A stretch of 64,000 nucleotides of DNA from Primorskyibacter marinus. Lineage in GTDB: Bacteria; Pseudomonadota; Alphaproteobacteria; Rhodobacterales; Rhodobacteraceae. How positions within the stretch are numbered: position 1 is the first letter of the stretch; the number at the start of each line of letters is the position of its first letter. The DNA is taken from assembly GCF_003313245.1 (NCBI RefSeq), contig NZ_QJSD01000001.1, forward strand, positions 434,001 through 498,000. Direction: 5' to 3'. The notes under the pieces were generated by a model. It worked only from the letters and a program-made list of their open reading frames with translations, was not told the DNA's origin and searched no databases. A program made the position numbers and the translations under genes. This document shows positions 17,850-28,411 of the stretch, in pieces.

Positions 17850-19391
17850 TCAGTGCGACGCCACCTGGACAGCGTCGGAAGACGCGGCCAGTGCGGTGTC
17901 GTAGTTTGAAACCAGCGCCTCTACCGAGGGGCCGATGATGTCTGTTACCAGGCTGGGATAGACCCCCAGCAGAAGCGTCATGGTCACGAGCGGCGCAAAG
18001 ATCCACTTCTCGCGGCGCGTCATGTCGGAGATCGAACGCAGGCTTTCCTTGATCAGGTCGCCCATCACGACCCGGCGATAGAGCCACAGCGCGTAAGAGG
18101 CCGACAGGATCACCCCTGACGTCGCGACCACAGCCACCCAGGTGTTGACCTGGAATACGCCCATCAATGTCAGGAATTCACCAACAAAGCCGGACGTGCC
18201 GGGCAAGCCGACATTGGCCATGGTGAAGAACATGAAGATCAGCGCGTAGGACGGCATCCGGTTCACCAACCCGCCATAGGCGTCGATGTCGCGGGTGTGC
18301 ATCCGGTCGTAGATCACGCCGACACACAAAAATAGCGCACCCGAGATGAAGCCATGGCTGAGCATCTGGAAGATTGCCCCGTCAACGCCCTGCTGGTTGG
18401 CCGCGAAAATTCCCATCGTCACATAGCCCATATGGGCAACAGACGAATAGGCAATCAGCTTTTTCATGTCTTCCTGCACCAGCGCGACGAGGCTGGTGTA
18501 GACGATGGCAATCGCGCTCATCCACAGAACCAGCGGGGTCAGCACATCGGCCCCCACCGGGAACATCGGCAGGCTGAATCGCAGGAAGCCATAGCCACCC
18601 ATCTTCAGCAGGATCGCCGCCAGCACGACAGAACCTGCCGTCGGGGCCTGAACGTGCGCGTCGGGCAACCAAGTGTGGACCGGCCACATCGGCATCTTGA
18701 CCGCAAAGCTGGCGAAGAAAGCGAGGAACATCAGCGTCTGCATCCCGCCGACGATATGGATGCCAAGGACCGAGAAGCCGGCGGACGAGAATTGATGCGT
18801 CATCAGCGTCGGAATGTCGGTGCTTCCAGCCTCAGCGAACATCGCAACCATCGCGACCAGCATCAGGACCGAGCCGAGGAAGGTGTAAAGGAAGAACTTG
18901 AAGCTCGCGTAGATCCGTTCCTTGCCCCCCCAGATCCCGATGATCAGGAACATCGGGATCAACCCGGCCTCGAAGAAGACATAGAAAAGGACCAGATCCA
19001 GCGCCATGAACACGCCAAGCATCAGCGTCTCAAGCAGCAGGAATGCGATCATGTATTCCTTGACGCGCGCCTTGACGCCCCAGCTTGCCGCGATGGTCAG
19101 CGGCATCATGAATGTCGTCAGCAGCACGAAAAGCACGGAAATCCCGTCCACGCCCATCTTGTATTTCAGCCCAAGCAGCCAGGCACCCTCTTCCACCATC
19201 TGAAAGCCGGTATCGGCGGGGTTGAACTGGAACAGGATGAACAGCGAAATCAGGAAGGTCGCCCCGGTCGCAAACAGCGCCAGCCATTTGGCATTGCGAT
19301 CCGCCGCCTCGTCTCCGCCGCGCAGGAACACGGCGAGGATCAGCGCTGCCAGCGCGGGCAGGAAGGTGACAATCGAAAGAAGGTTGTCCAT
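17850..19391 (-). CDS. nuoM: NADH-quinone oxidoreductase subunit M
   Basis: 513 residues; the second antiporter-like pump subunit of complex I. Recognisable segments are [21 protein letters not shown] (key Glu on helix 5), [20 protein letters not shown] and [20 protein letters not shown]. Its ATG shares one base with the nuoL stop (TGATG). A gap of 12 bp separates it from nuoN. No anomalies in length or motifs. Confidence 0.97.
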   Translation of the reverse strand: MDNLLSIVTFLPALAALILAVFLRGGDEAADRNAKWLALFATGATFLISLFILFQFNPADTGFQMVEEGAWLLGLKYKMGVDGISVLFVLLTTFMMPLTIAASWGVKARVKEYMIAFLLLETLMLGVFMALDLVLFYVFFEAGLIPMFLIIGIWGGKERIYASFKFFLYTFLGSVLMLVAMVAMFAEAGSTDIPTLMTHQFSSAGFSVLGIHIVGGMQTLMFLAFFASFAVKMPMWPVHTWLPDAHVQAPTAGSVVLAAILLKMGGYGFLRFSLPMFPVGADVLTPLVLWMSAIAIVYTSLVALVQEDMKKLIAYSSVAHMGYVTMGIFAANQQGVDGAIFQMLSHGFISGALFLCVGVIYDRMHTRDIDAYGGLVNRMPSYALIFMFFTMANVGLPGTSGFVGEFLTLMGVFQVNTWVAVVATSGVILSASYALWLYRRVVMGDLIKESLRSISDMTRREKWIFAPLVTMTLLLGVYPSLVTDIIGPSVEALVSNYDTALAASSDAVQVASH

Positions 19392-21610
19392 CAGTGCGCT
19401 CCTCCGCTGAGCGTCATCCAGGTGATGAAGATCGCAACCCCGATCACCATGGCGAAGGCATAGGTAAAGATGTAGCCGGACTGGGCGCGCCCCGCGAGCC
19501 GGGTGAAGAAGGGCACGATACCCATCGCCACGCCATTCAGCGATCCGTCGATGGCCTTGCCGTCACCGCCCTTCCACAAAAGACGGCCAAGCGATTTTGC
19601 AGAGCGGATGAAGATCACGTCATAAAGCTCGTCGAAATACCACTTGTTCAGCAGGAACAGGTAGAGCGGACGTTGCTGCTCTGCCAGCTTGCGCGGCATT
19701 GCGGGGTTCACGATGTAGAACCAGTAGGCCACGACAAAGCCGATCAGCATGGCGATGAACGGGCTGACCTTGACCCAGACAGGCGCGTGATGCGCATCGT
19801 CCATGACGTGGTTGTCCGGCCCGGTGAAGATCGCACCCTGCGGTGCCATTCCGGAAACAACCGGCGCGTGACCCGCATCTGCCTCACCATGCGCTTCATC
19901 AGCCACGGCACCCCCTTGGGCAGCATCCGCTGCAAGCGTTTCGCCATCGGCGGCGGCTTCACCATCTCCGGTGTCGGCGGCCACCTCTTGATCGGCGGCG
20001 GCGGTTTCAGCTTGGCCCGCCTCGGCAGCAGGCGCGTCAGCACCGGCATCGGCGGCATGGTCTTCGGTCGCCTCGGCATGAGCCGGGACGCCGAAGAAAC
20101 GGTTAACCGAATTATGGTCGCCGAAGAAGCTGTTATACCAGACCATCCCGGCAAGCACCGAACCAACCGCCAGCACACCCAGCGGAATCAGCATCACCTT
20201 GGGCGACTCATGCGCATGTTCATGCGTATGACGGTCGCCGCGCGCCTTTCCGTAAAAGGTCAGGAACATCAGCCGCCAGCTGTAGAAGCTGGTGAAAAGT
20301 GCCGCGACCACCAGCATCCAGAAGGCATAGCCGCCCTGCGTACCGGCCCAGGCGCTTTCGATCACGGCGTCCTTGGACAGGAAGCCGGCAAAGCCGATAT
20401 GGGTCAGCGGAATGCCGACGCCGGTGATGGCCAGCGTGCCGATCAGCATCGCCCCGAACGTATAGGGGATCTTCTTGCGCAGGTTGCCATAGTTCCGCAT
20501 GTCCTGCTCGTGATGCATCGCATGGATCACCGAACCGGCCCCCAGAAACAGCATCGCCTTGAAGAAGGCATGGGTCAGCAGGTGGAACATCGCCACCGAA
20601 TAGACGCCAACACCGGCCGCCACGAACATATAGCCAAGCTGCGACATTGTCGAATAGGCGATCACACGCTTGATGTCGTTCTGCACCAGACCGATCGTCG
20701 CCGCGACAAAGGCGGTAGACGCCCCCATGAAGGTGATGAAGCTCAAGGTTTCAGGCGCGTATTCCATCAAGGGCGACATGCGAGAGACAAGGAAGACACC
20801 GGCCGTGACCATCGTCGCGGCGTGGATCAGCGCCGACACCGGCGTCGGACCCTCCATCGCGTCGGGAAGCCATGTGTGCAGGAACAACTGCGCCGATTTC
20901 CCCATCGCGCCGACGAAGAGCAGGAAGGCAATCAGGTTTGCCGCGTTCCACTCGGTCCACAGAAAGGTCAGTTGCGTATCGGCCAGACCAGCGGAGGCGG
21001 CAAACACGTCGTCAAGCCTGATCGAGTCCGTCAGGTAAAACAGCCCCAAGATCCCCAGCAAAAAGCCGAAATCACCGACCCGGTTGACCACGAAAGCCTT
21101 GATCGCGGCGGCATTGGCGCTTGGCTTGCGGTAGTAGAAACCGATCAGCAAGTATGAGGCGACACCGACGCCTTCCCAGCCAAAGAACATCTGTACAAGG
21201 TTATCGGACGTGACCAGCGCCAACATGGCAAAGGTAAAGAAGGACAGGTAGGCGAAGAAACGCGGCTTGTAGACCTCGCCCTTCTTCCATTGCGGATCAT
21301 GATCCATGTAGCCAAAGCTGTAGAGATGGACGAGCGCGGAAACGGTTGTCACAACGATCAGCATGATCGAGGTCAGACGATCCAGACGGATCGACCAATC
21401 CGTCGACAGCGACCCGGATTCGACCCAGCGCAGGATCTGGATATGCTGCGTTTCCGGGCCATGGGTCAGAAAGACGATCCACGAGAAGAAACAGGCCACG
21501 AACAGCAGGCCGGTGGTGATCCACATGGCTCCACGCTCGCCGATCAGACGCCAGCCAAAACCCGCGATCAGGGCACCGACAAGCGGCGCGAAGAGGATGA
21601 TCGTTTCCAT
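19391..21610 (-). CDS. nuoL: NADH-quinone oxidoreductase subunit L with acidic Ala-rich insert
   Basis: 739 residues, about 120 longer than the E. coli protein. It is the distal pump subunit with the long lateral helix at its C-terminus. The core is typical: [39 protein letters not shown] and [15 protein letters not shown]. Between the last conserved helices and the lateral helix, residues about 508-585 are a low-complexity run of Ala, Glu, Asp, Gly and His. This lies in a loop between membrane segments, so it should not affect the proton path. The frame is intact through the insert. Stop overlaps nuoM by one base. Confidence 0.96.
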   Translation of the reverse strand: METIILFAPLVGALIAGFGWRLIGERGAMWITTGLLFVACFFSWIVFLTHGPETQHIQILRWVESGSLSTDWSIRLDRLTSIMLIVVTTVSALVHLYSFGYMDHDPQWKKGEVYKPRFFAYLSFFTFAMLALVTSDNLVQMFFGWEGVGVASYLLIGFYYRKPSANAAAIKAFVVNRVGDFGFLLGILGLFYLTDSIRLDDVFAASAGLADTQLTFLWTEWNAANLIAFLLFVGAMGKSAQLFLHTWLPDAMEGPTPVSALIHAATMVTAGVFLVSRMSPLMEYAPETLSFITFMGASTAFVAATIGLVQNDIKRVIAYSTMSQLGYMFVAAGVGVYSVAMFHLLTHAFFKAMLFLGAGSVIHAMHHEQDMRNYGNLRKKIPYTFGAMLIGTLAITGVGIPLTHIGFAGFLSKDAVIESAWAGTQGGYAFWMLVVAALFTSFYSWRLMFLTFYGKARGDRHTHEHAHESPKVMLIPLGVLAVGSVLAGMVWYNSFFGDHNSVNRFFGVPAHAEATEDHAADAGADAPAAEAGQAETAAADQEVAADTGDGEAAADGETLAADAAQGGAVADEAHGEADAGHAPVVSGMAPQGAIFTGPDNHVMDDAHHAPVWVKVSPFIAMLIGFVVAYWFYIVNPAMPRKLAEQQRPLYLFLLNKWYFDELYDVIFIRSAKSLGRLLWKGGDGKAIDGSLNGVAMGIVPFFTRLAGRAQSGYIFTYAFAMVIGVAIFITWMTLSGGAH

Positions 21611-21615
21611 ATCGG

Positions 21616-21921
21616 TCAGCCTTTCATGACGTTGACGTCTTCCACGGCGATGGTGCCGCGGTTCCGGAAGAAGCAGACGAGGATGGCAAGGCCGATGGCC
21701 GCCTCCGCTGCGGCGACGGTCAGGACGAACAGCGTGAAGACCTGTCCCACCAGATCGCCCAGAAAGGACGAGAAGGCCACAAGGTTGATGTTCACCGCCA
21801 AGAGCATCAGTTCGATGCTCATCAGCAGGATGATCACGTTCTTGCGGTTCAGGAAAAGCCCGAAGATGCCGATGACAAACAGCGTCGCCGCAACCGTCAG
21901 GTAATGTTCAAGTCCGATCAT
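21616..21921 (-). CDS. nuoK: NADH-quinone oxidoreductase subunit K
   Basis: 101 residues, three membrane helices. ATG 21921 (MIGLEHYL) is preceded by GAGGGA; an in-frame TTG 12 bp upstream is not needed. The conserved membrane glutamates are present in [19 protein letters not shown] and [13 protein letters not shown]. NuoK links the quinone module to the antiporter-like subunits in the E-channel region. It lies 5 bp before nuoL. Confidence 0.96.
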   Translation of the reverse strand: MIGLEHYLTVAATLFVIGIFGLFLNRKNVIILLMSIELMLLAVNINLVAFSSFLGDLVGQVFTLFVLTVAAAEAAIGLAILVCFFRNRGTIAVEDVNVMKG

Positions 21922-21975
21922 CTTGTCCCTCAAGAAGTCTTGCCCGGATTTCCGGGTCGTTTCGGCGCCCGGTGG

Positions 21976-22050
21976 TCAGCCGAGAAAGGAGTAGCCGCCC
22001 AACACGATGATCAGAACGACCACCACAATGATTATTGTATTTGTCGACAT
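21976..22050 (-). CDS. 24-residue single-helix membrane peptide between nuoJ and nuoK
   Basis: ATG 22050 has AGGGA 8 nt upstream and opens a 24-codon frame ending in TGA at 21976. The peptide begins MSTNTIIIVVVV and ends LGGYSFLG; it is almost entirely one hydrophobic helix of Ile, Val and Leu. It is not a known core complex I subunit. Its place between nuoJ and nuoK, good ribosome binding site and strongly hydrophobic composition suggest a genuine small membrane protein, perhaps an accessory or assembly factor. It is shorter than most gene callers accept. Confidence 0.7.
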   Translation of the reverse strand: MSTNTIIIVVVVLIIVLGGYSFLG

Positions 22051-22090
22051 TAGATGTCCCTTCGTTTCCGGACCGGACGCAATCGCAAGA

Positions 22091-22693
22091 TCACAGCCCC
22101 TGCCCCGGTTTCACGTCACGCAATTCCATCGCTTTGGCCGGATCACGCATCATCTGCGCGACGATATCCTGGCGCTTTACATCCTTGCGGTGGCGCAGGG
22201 TCAGCACGATGGCACCGATCATGGCGACCAGCAGGATCAACCCCGCAAGCTGGAACAACAGGAAATACCGGTCGTAGAGAAGCAGGCCCAAAGCTTCGGT
22301 GTTGTGACGCCCGTCGGGCATCACTGCCGCACGCATGCCCTCGGCAGCCTCGGAGGTCTGCCAGACGCCAAGCGCCATGCCAAGCTGCATCAGGATGATC
22401 ACCCCGAACAGCAAGGCCAGCGGCATGTAGCCCGCCATTTCGGCCCGAAGTTCGGCGAAATCCACATCCAGCATCATCACGACGAAGAGGAAAAGCACCG
22501 CAACCGCGCCGACATAGACGATGACCAACAGCATCGCGACAAACTCTGCCCCGAGCAAAACGAAAAGCCCGGCCGAGCTGAGGAAAGCCAGGATAAGCCA
22601 TAGCACAGAATGCACCGGGTTTCGGCTGACAACGGTGAACAGGCCACCGGTGATCGTGCACAGTGCGAACAGATAGAAAGCGAACACCATCAT
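22091..22693 (-). CDS. nuoJ: NADH-quinone oxidoreductase subunit J
   Basis: 200 residues with five membrane helices. [20 protein letters not shown] and the pi-bulge helix stretch [21 protein letters not shown] are diagnostic; this helix changes shape in complex I turnover. The start overlaps the upstream carboxymuconolactone decarboxylase-like gene by 4 bp (ATGA). It is separated from nuoK by the 24-codon ORF. Confidence 0.96.
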   Translation of the reverse strand: MMVFAFYLFALCTITGGLFTVVSRNPVHSVLWLILAFLSSAGLFVLLGAEFVAMLLVIVYVGAVAVLFLFVVMMLDVDFAELRAEMAGYMPLALLFGVIILMQLGMALGVWQTSEAAEGMRAAVMPDGRHNTEALGLLLYDRYFLLFQLAGLILLVAMIGAIVLTLRHRKDVKRQDIVAQMMRDPAKAMELRDVKPGQGL

Positions 22694-23097
22694 GTTTCGT
22701 TATCCTTGTTATCTTCCATCACCGCGCGCGCAAGTTCCATCGCGCGGGTCATGGCCGGAATGCCCGCGAACATCGACATCTGGGCGATGGTCTCGGCAAT
22801 CTCGTCATTGGTTGCGCCGGCCTCCATGGCGTGTCGGACGGTCATGCGCAATGGGGTTTCTGCCTGTGCGCCCTGCATGGTCAGTCCCGCCAGCGTCAAC
22901 AAAAGCCGCGTCTTGGCGTCCAGCCCTTCCTTGCTAAGCCCGCGCCCGAACCACATTTCCATGCTGTCCTTGGGCATGGTCGGCCAAAGTTTCTCGAAGC
23001 CTTTGGGGTTGAACGTCTCCATCGCCGGATTGAAGGCCTTGGCCATTTCCTGCGCCTGGGCCATCATCAGTTCGAAAGGGGTCTTTGCATCCGTCAT
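22690..23097 (-). CDS. carboxymuconolactone decarboxylase (CMD) family protein
   Basis: 135 residues from ATG 23097 (GGAGGCGC upstream). The helical CMD/AhpD-like core is seen in [32 protein letters not shown] and [15 protein letters not shown]. The CxxC redox pair of AhpD-type members is absent, so peroxidase activity is unlikely. Function unknown. It is embedded in the nuo operon with 4-bp overlaps at both ends (DUF4259 gene upstream, nuoJ downstream), so it is certainly co-translated with complex I genes. Confidence 0.85.
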   Translation of the reverse strand: MTDAKTPFELMMAQAQEMAKAFNPAMETFNPKGFEKLWPTMPKDSMEMWFGRGLSKEGLDAKTRLLLTLAGLTMQGAQAETPLRMTVRHAMEAGATNDEIAETIAQMSMFAGIPAMTRAMELARAVMEDNKDNET

Positions 23098-23519
23098 AGC
23101 GCGCCTCCAGTCAACCGTTCCCTGAGCCCGTTTACAACGCCAAGCCATTCGGCCAGCGAATCCGACTCCGACCACATATCGTAAAACTCTGACGTGCCGT
23201 CATCCGTCACGACAATATCAACCGTGCGGGGTGCCAGACCACGCGCATCCGCCGACCCCGCCACATCCGCTTCGTGCAGGCGGATCACCTTACGCTCATC
23301 CTCATCCAGATCGTCCGAGGGCCGTCCAAGACTGGCGCTGACAATCTCGGCCGCTGCCAGACCGATGGCTCCGACATCACCATCGACATAGCCCGCCGAG
23401 GCAGACGCGATCACGTCTTCAAACGCCTCGATCACGGCACCGACGCCCCCGGCCTCGTACTCCCCCAGGAAGTCCGCCGCGTCGTCATTGTCAAATATTC
23501 CGATGCCCCAGGCACCCAT
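23094..23519 (-). CDS. DUF4259 domain protein
   Basis: 141 residues from ATG 23519 with GGAGA upstream. It begins MGAWGIGIFDNDDAADFLGE, the DUF4259 signature. The protein is acidic, soluble and without signal peptide. Family function is unknown. It lies between nuoI and the CMD gene inside the nuo operon, with 16 bp to nuoI and a 4-bp overlap with the CMD gene. Confidence 0.85.
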   Translation of the reverse strand: MGAWGIGIFDNDDAADFLGEYEAGGVGAVIEAFEDVIASASAGYVDGDVGAIGLAAAEIVSASLGRPSDDLDEDERKVIRLHEADVAGSADARGLAPRTVDIVVTDDGTSEFYDMWSESDSLAEWLGVVNGLRERLTGGAL

Positions 23520-23535
23520 GTCGTTTCTCCAGGCG

Positions 23536-24030
23536 TTAGCGGTAGGGCGCGTCCAGTTCGAGATTGCGGGCAATCTCTGCCTCCCAACGGTCACCATTCG
23601 CAAGCAGCTTGTCCTTTTCATAGAACAGTTCTTCGCGGGTTTCCGTCGAGAATTCAAAATTCGGGCCTTCGACAATCGCATCCACCGGGCAGGCCTCCTG
23701 GCAGAAACCGCAATAGATGCATTTGGTCATGTCGATGTCGTAACGTGTCGTGCGGCGGCTGCCGTCGTCACGGGGTTCCGCGTCAATGGTGATGGCTTGC
23801 GCCGGGCAAACCGCCTCGCAGAGTTTGCAGGCGATGCAACGCTCCTCACCGTTGGGATAGCGGCGCAGCGCGTGTTCGCCACGGAAACGCGGGCTGAGCG
23901 GGCCCTTTTCATGCGGGTAATTCAATGTCGCTTTCGGCGCAAAGAAATACCTCAGCCCCAGCTTCATGCCGATCACGAAATCCCAAAGAAGGAAGTATTT
24001 CGCGGCCCGTGTGTAGTCGATCTGGGTCAT
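23536..24030 (-). CDS. nuoI: NADH-quinone oxidoreductase subunit I
   Basis: 164 residues; carries the two 4Fe-4S clusters N6a and N6b. Cluster motifs are [16 protein letters not shown] and [16 protein letters not shown], eight cysteines in all. The N-terminus has an amphipathic membrane-attaching segment. It passes electrons from NuoG to NuoB. The start overlaps the stop of a 16-codon ORF (ATGA). Alphaproteobacterial/mitochondrial (TYKY) type. Confidence 0.97.
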   Translation of the reverse strand: MTQIDYTRAAKYFLLWDFVIGMKLGLRYFFAPKATLNYPHEKGPLSPRFRGEHALRRYPNGEERCIACKLCEAVCPAQAITIDAEPRDDGSRRTTRYDIDMTKCIYCGFCQEACPVDAIVEGPNFEFSTETREELFYEKDKLLANGDRWEAEIARNLELDAPYR

Positions 24031-24077
24031 AGCACCACCTCTGGGTCAGCTTTATAACAGTTTGCCAGCGTGTTCAT
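24027..24077 (-). CDS. possible 16-codon coupling ORF upstream of nuoI
   Basis: ATG 24077 follows GGAGCTTGAG at the end of nuoH and opens a 16-codon frame ([16 protein letters not shown]). Its TGA overlaps the nuoI ATG as ATGA. It resembles other coupled junctions of this operon. The peptide has no domain; its role, if any, would be to carry ribosomes from nuoH to nuoI. The nuoI start has its own GAGGTGG, so it may be incidental. Confidence 0.35.
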   Translation of the reverse strand: MNTLANCYKADPEVVL

Positions 24078-24078
24078 C

Positions 24079-25116
24079 TCAAGCTCCTGTCGACCAGCGG
24101 GCGAAGATGCCCCAGAACCAGTCAAACTTTGTGGCGAAGGACACGAAGACCACCCAGAACAGGCTGAACGGCAGGAACACTTTCCAGCCAAGACGCATCA
24201 GCTGGTCATAGCGGTAGCGCGGGGTGATCGCCTTGACCATCGCGAAGAGGAAGAAGAAAAACGCCATCTTGCCGACCATCCACAGCGCCCCGTCCGGCAA
24301 GCCCGGAATGGGCGACAGCCAGCCGCCGAAGAACAGCAGCGAGGTCAGCGCACACATCAGGAAAATGGCGATATATTCACCGGCCATGAACAGCAGGAAC
24401 GGCGTCGCGGAGTATTCCACCTGGTAGCCCGCAACCAGTTCCGATTCAGCCTCTGGCAGGTCGAAAGGCGGGCGGTTGGTTTCCGCCAACGCCGAGATGA
24501 AGAACAGGAACACCATCGGGAAATGCGGGATCCAGTACCAGTTGAACAGACCGAAATCGCCATCCTGTGCCCGGACAATATCGCCGAAGTTCAGCGACCC
24601 GGTGGAAATCACGATGCCGATGATAATCAGGCCCAGCGACACCTCGTAGGAGATCATCTGCGCGGCCGACCGCAAGGAGCCCAGGAACGGGTATTTGGAG
24701 TTCGAGGCCCAGCCGCCCATGATCACGCCGTAAACCTCCAGCGAGGAGACGGCAAAGACGTAGAGAATCGCCACATTGATATCGGACAACACCCAGCTGT
24801 CATTGAACGGGATTACCGCCCAGGCGATGATTGCCAGCACGAAACTGGTCATCGGTGCCAGGATGAACACCGTCTTGTCGGCACCCGCTGGCACGACAAC
24901 TTCCTTGAGAACGTATTTCAGCGCGTCGGCGACCGATTGCAGAATGCCGAATGTACCGACCACGTTTGGACCCCGACGCATCTGAACCGCAGCCCAGATT
25001 TTTCGGTCGCCATAAACGAGAAACAGCAGCGAAATCATCACGAAACCGGTCATCGCCAGGCATTGCGCGGCGACGATCAGCAGGATCCCCAGCGGGGTGG
25101 AAAAGAATTCAGCCAT
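24079..25116 (-). CDS. nuoH: NADH-quinone oxidoreductase subunit H
   Basis: 345 residues, eight membrane helices. It contains [16 protein letters not shown], the quinone-site loop with SEYS-type [10 protein letters not shown] and [20 protein letters not shown]. NuoH forms the quinone chamber with NuoB and NuoD. It lies 7 bp downstream of a lipoprotein gene and 48 bp upstream of nuoI. Confidence 0.97.
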   Translation of the reverse strand: MAEFFSTPLGILLIVAAQCLAMTGFVMISLLFLVYGDRKIWAAVQMRRGPNVVGTFGILQSVADALKYVLKEVVVPAGADKTVFILAPMTSFVLAIIAWAVIPFNDSWVLSDINVAILYVFAVSSLEVYGVIMGGWASNSKYPFLGSLRSAAQMISYEVSLGLIIIGIVISTGSLNFGDIVRAQDGDFGLFNWYWIPHFPMVFLFFISALAETNRPPFDLPEAESELVAGYQVEYSATPFLLFMAGEYIAIFLMCALTSLLFFGGWLSPIPGLPDGALWMVGKMAFFFFLFAMVKAITPRYRYDQLMRLGWKVFLPFSLFWVVFVSFATKFDWFWGIFARWSTGA

Positions 25117-25123
25117 CAGGTCC

Positions 25124-25534
25124 TCACACCATCGGTATTCCGTTCTGAGCGCAGGCTTCGGCGACGACTTCGGCGTCGATCGTCATCAGCCCGCGCGGCA
25201 GCGTTGGCGAGATGGTGTAAACCGCATCTCCCCGCCAGAGGCCACCCTCTTCTGTCACATTCGTGCGCAAATGACGCGCAAAACTGTAGTCCCGGTCAAG
25301 GGTGTAGCGCGACACGGCGCATTCGGCATAACGCTCGACGTCTTTCGTCCCCTGCCCGCCCTTCAGCGCGACAAATACATTCACCAGATCATCATCCAGT
25401 GCCTCGGTCTTAATTCCCACATATTCAGGCGCGACCGCAGGCTCGGCCAGATCGGCCGTATCCGTGGCGGCGCAGGCCGAGACGGTCCCGGCCAGCGTCA
25501 GCGCGCAAAAGGGTATCAAGCGGCGACGGCTCAT
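25124..25534 (-). CDS. small lipoprotein between nuoG and nuoH
   Basis: 136 residues with a lipoprotein signal: basic n-region MSRRR, hydrophobic core and lipobox TVSAC ending at Cys21. The mature part has several Cys and no domain I recognise. It overlaps nuoG by 4 bp (ATGA), so it is coupled to it. A periplasmic-side lipoprotein encoded within complex I genes is a recurrent feature of this operon. It might help assembly or quality control of complex I, but that is inference from position only. Confidence 0.75.
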   Translation of the reverse strand: MSRRRLIPFCALTLAGTVSACAATDTADLAEPAVAPEYVGIKTEALDDDLVNVFVALKGGQGTKDVERYAECAVSRYTLDRDYSFARHLRTNVTEEGGLWRGDAVYTISPTLPRGLMTIDAEVVAEACAQNGIPMV

Positions 25535-27546
25535 TCCGCCGCCATCGGTTTCTTCGCACGCGCCGCCGCATTCGCCGACAGTTCGGCCATCAACTGGCTG
25601 GATCGTGCAATCGGGTTGGTCAGGTAGAAATCACCAAGCGCGTGGCGGAACGAGGCCTCGCCCAACTCGCCCAACGCCAGCGGGGTCCATGCGTTTTCAG
25701 GCACCGAGTCAATCTCTGCCAGATGCGGCACCGCCTCGACCAGCGCGTTGCGCAGTTGCGCCAGACTGTCGAAGGGCAGCTTTGCGCCCAGTTCCGCTGA
25801 CAGCGCCCGCAGAATGGCCCAGTTCTCCTTGGCTTCGCCAGGGGCAAACCCGGCCCGAAGCGCCAGTTGCGGGCGGCCTTCGGTGTTCACGAACACCCCG
25901 CTTTCCTCGGTATAGGCGGCCCCCGGCAGGATGATGTCGGCCCGGTGCGCGCCGCGGTCGCCATGGCTGCCCTGATATATCACGAAGGCACCGGGGGCGA
26001 TGTCGACCTCATCCGCGCCAAGGTTATAGACCACGTCGGCGTCTTTCAGTGCATCCATGCCGCCTTCGGTCACGGCCCCCACATCCAGCGCGCCGACACG
26101 ACCAGCCGCCGTGTGCAGGATCAGGAAGCCAGATCCGGTGACATCAGCGAATTTCATCGCCTGCGCCAGAACCGCGGCACCGTCAGCTTCCTGCAAGGCA
26201 CCCTGCCCGACAATCACGAGAGTGTTCTTGTCCTTCGCGTCACCGTCATGGTCCTTTGTCATTTTCTCAAGCGCCGCGCGATCATCGCCCGCATGCCAGT
26301 ATTCGTAGGAGAGATCCAGCTTCGGGCCGACAACGCCAACCTTCGCGCCGCGCAGCCATGCCATGCGAATGCGCGCGTTCAGCACCGGTGCCTCGATCTC
26401 CGGATTGGTGCCGATCAGCATGATCGCATCGGCGCTGTCGATGTCTTCAATCGCGGCCGTTCCGACATAGGCAGAGCGGTTGTCGGCGGGCAGCTTTGCG
26501 CCATCCGTCCGGCATTCAACTCTGCCACCCAGCCCTTCGATCAGTTGCTTCAAGGCAAAGGTCGCCTCAACCGGGGCCAGATCGCCGATCAACCCGGCAA
26601 CCTTCTTGTCTTTCATCGCCTCTGCCGCCGCCGACAGCGCCTCTGGCCATGTCGCGGGCTTCAGCTTGCCGTCCACGCGGATATAGGGCTTGTCCAGACG
26701 CTGACGCCGCAACCCGTCCCAGACAAAGCGCGTTTTGTCGGAAATCCATTCCTCGTTCACGCCGTCATGGTTGCGCGGCAGGATGCGCATGACTTCGCGC
26801 CCCTTGGTATCGACGCGGATGTTCGACCCGAGCGCATCCATCACGTCGATTGTCTCGGTCTTGGTCAATTCCCAAGGCCGGGCGGTGAACGCATAGGGTT
26901 TCGACACCAGCGCGCCCACCGGGCAGAGATCAATGATGTTGCCTTGCAGGTTCGAATCCAGCGTCTCGCCCAGATAGGACGTGATCTCGCTGTCTTCGCC
27001 CCGGCCAGTCTGGCCCATCTGGGTGATGCCCGCGACCTCTGTCGTGAAGCGCACGCAGCGGGTGCAGGAAATGCAGCGTGTCATATGCGTTTCGACCAGC
27101 GGGCCGAGGTTCAGATCGTCCACGGCGCGCTTTGGTTCGCGGAAGCGGCTGAAATCGACGCCGTAGGCCATTGCCTGATCCTGAAGGTCGCATTCGCCGC
27201 CCTGATCGCAGATCGGGCAGTCGAGCGGGTGGTTGATAAGCAGGAACTCCATCACCCCTTCGCGGGCCTTCTTGACCATCGGAGAGTTGGTCTTGACCAC
27301 CGGCGGCGCGCCATCTTTGCCGGGGCGCAGATCGCGGACCTGCATCGCGCAGGACGCGGCAGGCTTGGGCGGGCCGCCGACAACCTCGACAAGGCACATC
27401 CGGCAGTTGCCCGCGATCGACAGACGCTCATGATAGCAGAAGCGCGGGATTTCCACGCCTACCTGCTCACACGCCTGGATCAGGGTCATTGCCCCGTCCA
27501 CTTCAACTTCCTGCTCGTCGATGATGATCTTGCGTAGGTCCGACAT
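25531..27546 (-). CDS. nuoG: NADH-quinone oxidoreductase subunit G
   Basis: 671 residues, like the mitochondrial 75-kDa subunit and shorter than the E. coli protein. The N-terminal ferredoxin domain (2Fe-2[16 protein letters not shown]) is followed by [19 protein letters not shown] and [10 protein letters not shown], then [16 protein letters not shown] and a molybdopterin-oxidoreductase-like domain without cofactor. It carries N1b, N4 and N5. ATG 27546 was chosen because the family begins here ([13 protein letters not shown]). It is 5 bp after the DUF5333 gene and overlaps the next lipoprotein by 4 bp. Confidence 0.96.
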   Translation of the reverse strand: MSDLRKIIIDEQEVEVDGAMTLIQACEQVGVEIPRFCYHERLSIAGNCRMCLVEVVGGPPKPAASCAMQVRDLRPGKDGAPPVVKTNSPMVKKAREGVMEFLLINHPLDCPICDQGGECDLQDQAMAYGVDFSRFREPKRAVDDLNLGPLVETHMTRCISCTRCVRFTTEVAGITQMGQTGRGEDSEITSYLGETLDSNLQGNIIDLCPVGALVSKPYAFTARPWELTKTETIDVMDALGSNIRVDTKGREVMRILPRNHDGVNEEWISDKTRFVWDGLRRQRLDKPYIRVDGKLKPATWPEALSAAAEAMKDKKVAGLIGDLAPVEATFALKQLIEGLGGRVECRTDGAKLPADNRSAYVGTAAIEDIDSADAIMLIGTNPEIEAPVLNARIRMAWLRGAKVGVVGPKLDLSYEYWHAGDDRAALEKMTKDHDGDAKDKNTLVIVGQGALQEADGAAVLAQAMKFADVTGSGFLILHTAAGRVGALDVGAVTEGGMDALKDADVVYNLGADEVDIAPGAFVIYQGSHGDRGAHRADIILPGAAYTEESGVFVNTEGRPQLALRAGFAPGEAKENWAILRALSAELGAKLPFDSLAQLRNALVEAVPHLAEIDSVPENAWTPLALGELGEASFRHALGDFYLTNPIARSSQLMAELSANAAARAKKPMAAE

Positions 27547-27551
27547 CGGTC

Positions 27552-27947
27552 TCACTTTGCTCTGAGCAAGGCGCCAACCTGGCTGTTCCTTGCGATTTCC
27601 TTGCGCCCCAGCGCGCAATATCCGCTCTCGTTCGTGGCCCCGTTCGCCACCAGAAAGGCCTTCGCCTCGGCCTCAAGACGTTTGCGATCCGCCTTGCTTT
27701 TCACGAAGTCCTCGATCTCGTCCTTGCTATAGCCCTGCGCCTGCGCATGGCTTTCCAGCTTGTTGATGAATTGCAGCGCCGCAATCATCCGGGCCCCGAT
27801 GGATCCGCAATTGCTGCGGATCTCATCCGCGATCGCAATGTTGCGCAACCCGTCATTCACAAATTTCACCGAGCTCAGCGGCGGCTGGGCCGCAGCGGCT
27901 GTTCCCGCTGTCAGAAGCGCGAGGATCAGGGGCAATTTCAGTGCCAT
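27552..27947 (-). CDS. DUF5333 family secreted protein
   Basis: 131 residues from ATG 27947 with AAAGGAA upstream. A cleavable signal peptide (about 1-20, [10 protein letters not shown]) is followed by a small helical domain with [16 protein letters not shown] and [11 protein letters not shown]; two conserved Cys could form a disulfide. This matches DUF5333, found in Rhodobacteraceae beside nuoG. Periplasmic; function unknown. Confidence 0.78.
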   Translation of the reverse strand: MALKLPLILALLTAGTAAAAQPPLSSVKFVNDGLRNIAIADEIRSNCGSIGARMIAALQFINKLESHAQAQGYSKDEIEDFVKSKADRKRLEAEAKAFLVANGATNESGYCALGRKEIARNSQVGALLRAK

Positions 27948-28024
27948 ATCATTATTCCTTTCCATGTCCCGGCAAACCCGCGCGAAACGCGGACTCCACC
28001 ACTTGGCGACATGGGGTCACAGCT

Positions 28025-28045
28025 GCCTGTTATACAATAACAGGC
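28025..28045 (-). repeat. 9-bp hairpin in the intergenic gap before the DUF5333 gene
   Basis: GCCTGTTAT (28025-28033) and ATAACAGGC (28037-28045) pair exactly around ACA. It lies in the 130-bp gap, one of the larger gaps inside the nuo operon. No T-run follows on the minus strand. It may be an RNase processing or stabilising structure that adjusts expression of downstream nuo genes. Confidence 0.5.
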
Positions 28046-28077
28046 CCCGCAACCACCTGATATGGCAAACCCTTTTA

Positions 28078-28407
28078 TCATTCAACACAACGTCCGACAA
28101 AGGTCAGCGTATCGTCGGATACGCGTAGCTGATCGGCCGGGGTATCCGGGCCGATCGTCCAGTCGATATTGGACGTGCCGTAATACCGGATACAGTATTT
28201 CGTCCCCTGATGACGCCCGGCTTCGCGCGCCGCGTCCAGCCCGCTGGAAACCGGACGCGCCGTCGCCGTGAAGTCGTGCTTGTCATCGCCCGAACCGCGT
28301 GCCTTGCCCGAGAAATACTGGCCGTCGATCACGCTTTGGTTCGAGCGCAGCTTGGAACATCCGCCCAAGGTCAGCGCGACACAGGTCAGGATCAGAATCG
28401 TCCGCAT
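28078..28407 (-). CDS. small lipoprotein between nuoF and the DUF5333 gene
   Basis: 109 residues with a lipoprotein signal, lipobox LGGC (Cys17). The mature part is beta-rich with two further Cys (CIRYYG and GRC at the C-terminus), and no domain is recognised. It starts 4 bp after nuoF. It is the second of three lipoproteins in this nuo operon. Function unknown; envelope location is clear from the signal. Confidence 0.75.
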   Translation of the reverse strand: MRTILILTCVALTLGGCSKLRSNQSVIDGQYFSGKARGSGDDKHDFTATARPVSSGLDAAREAGRHQGTKYCIRYYGTSNIDWTIGPDTPADQLRVSDDTLTFVGRCVE

Positions 28408-28411
28408 TGGC

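Noticed and set aside
19840-20090. NuoL Ala/Glu/Asp insert as a frameshift or wrong exon-like artefact.
   Set aside because: The frame is open on both sides and conserved NuoL sequence resumes in the same frame.
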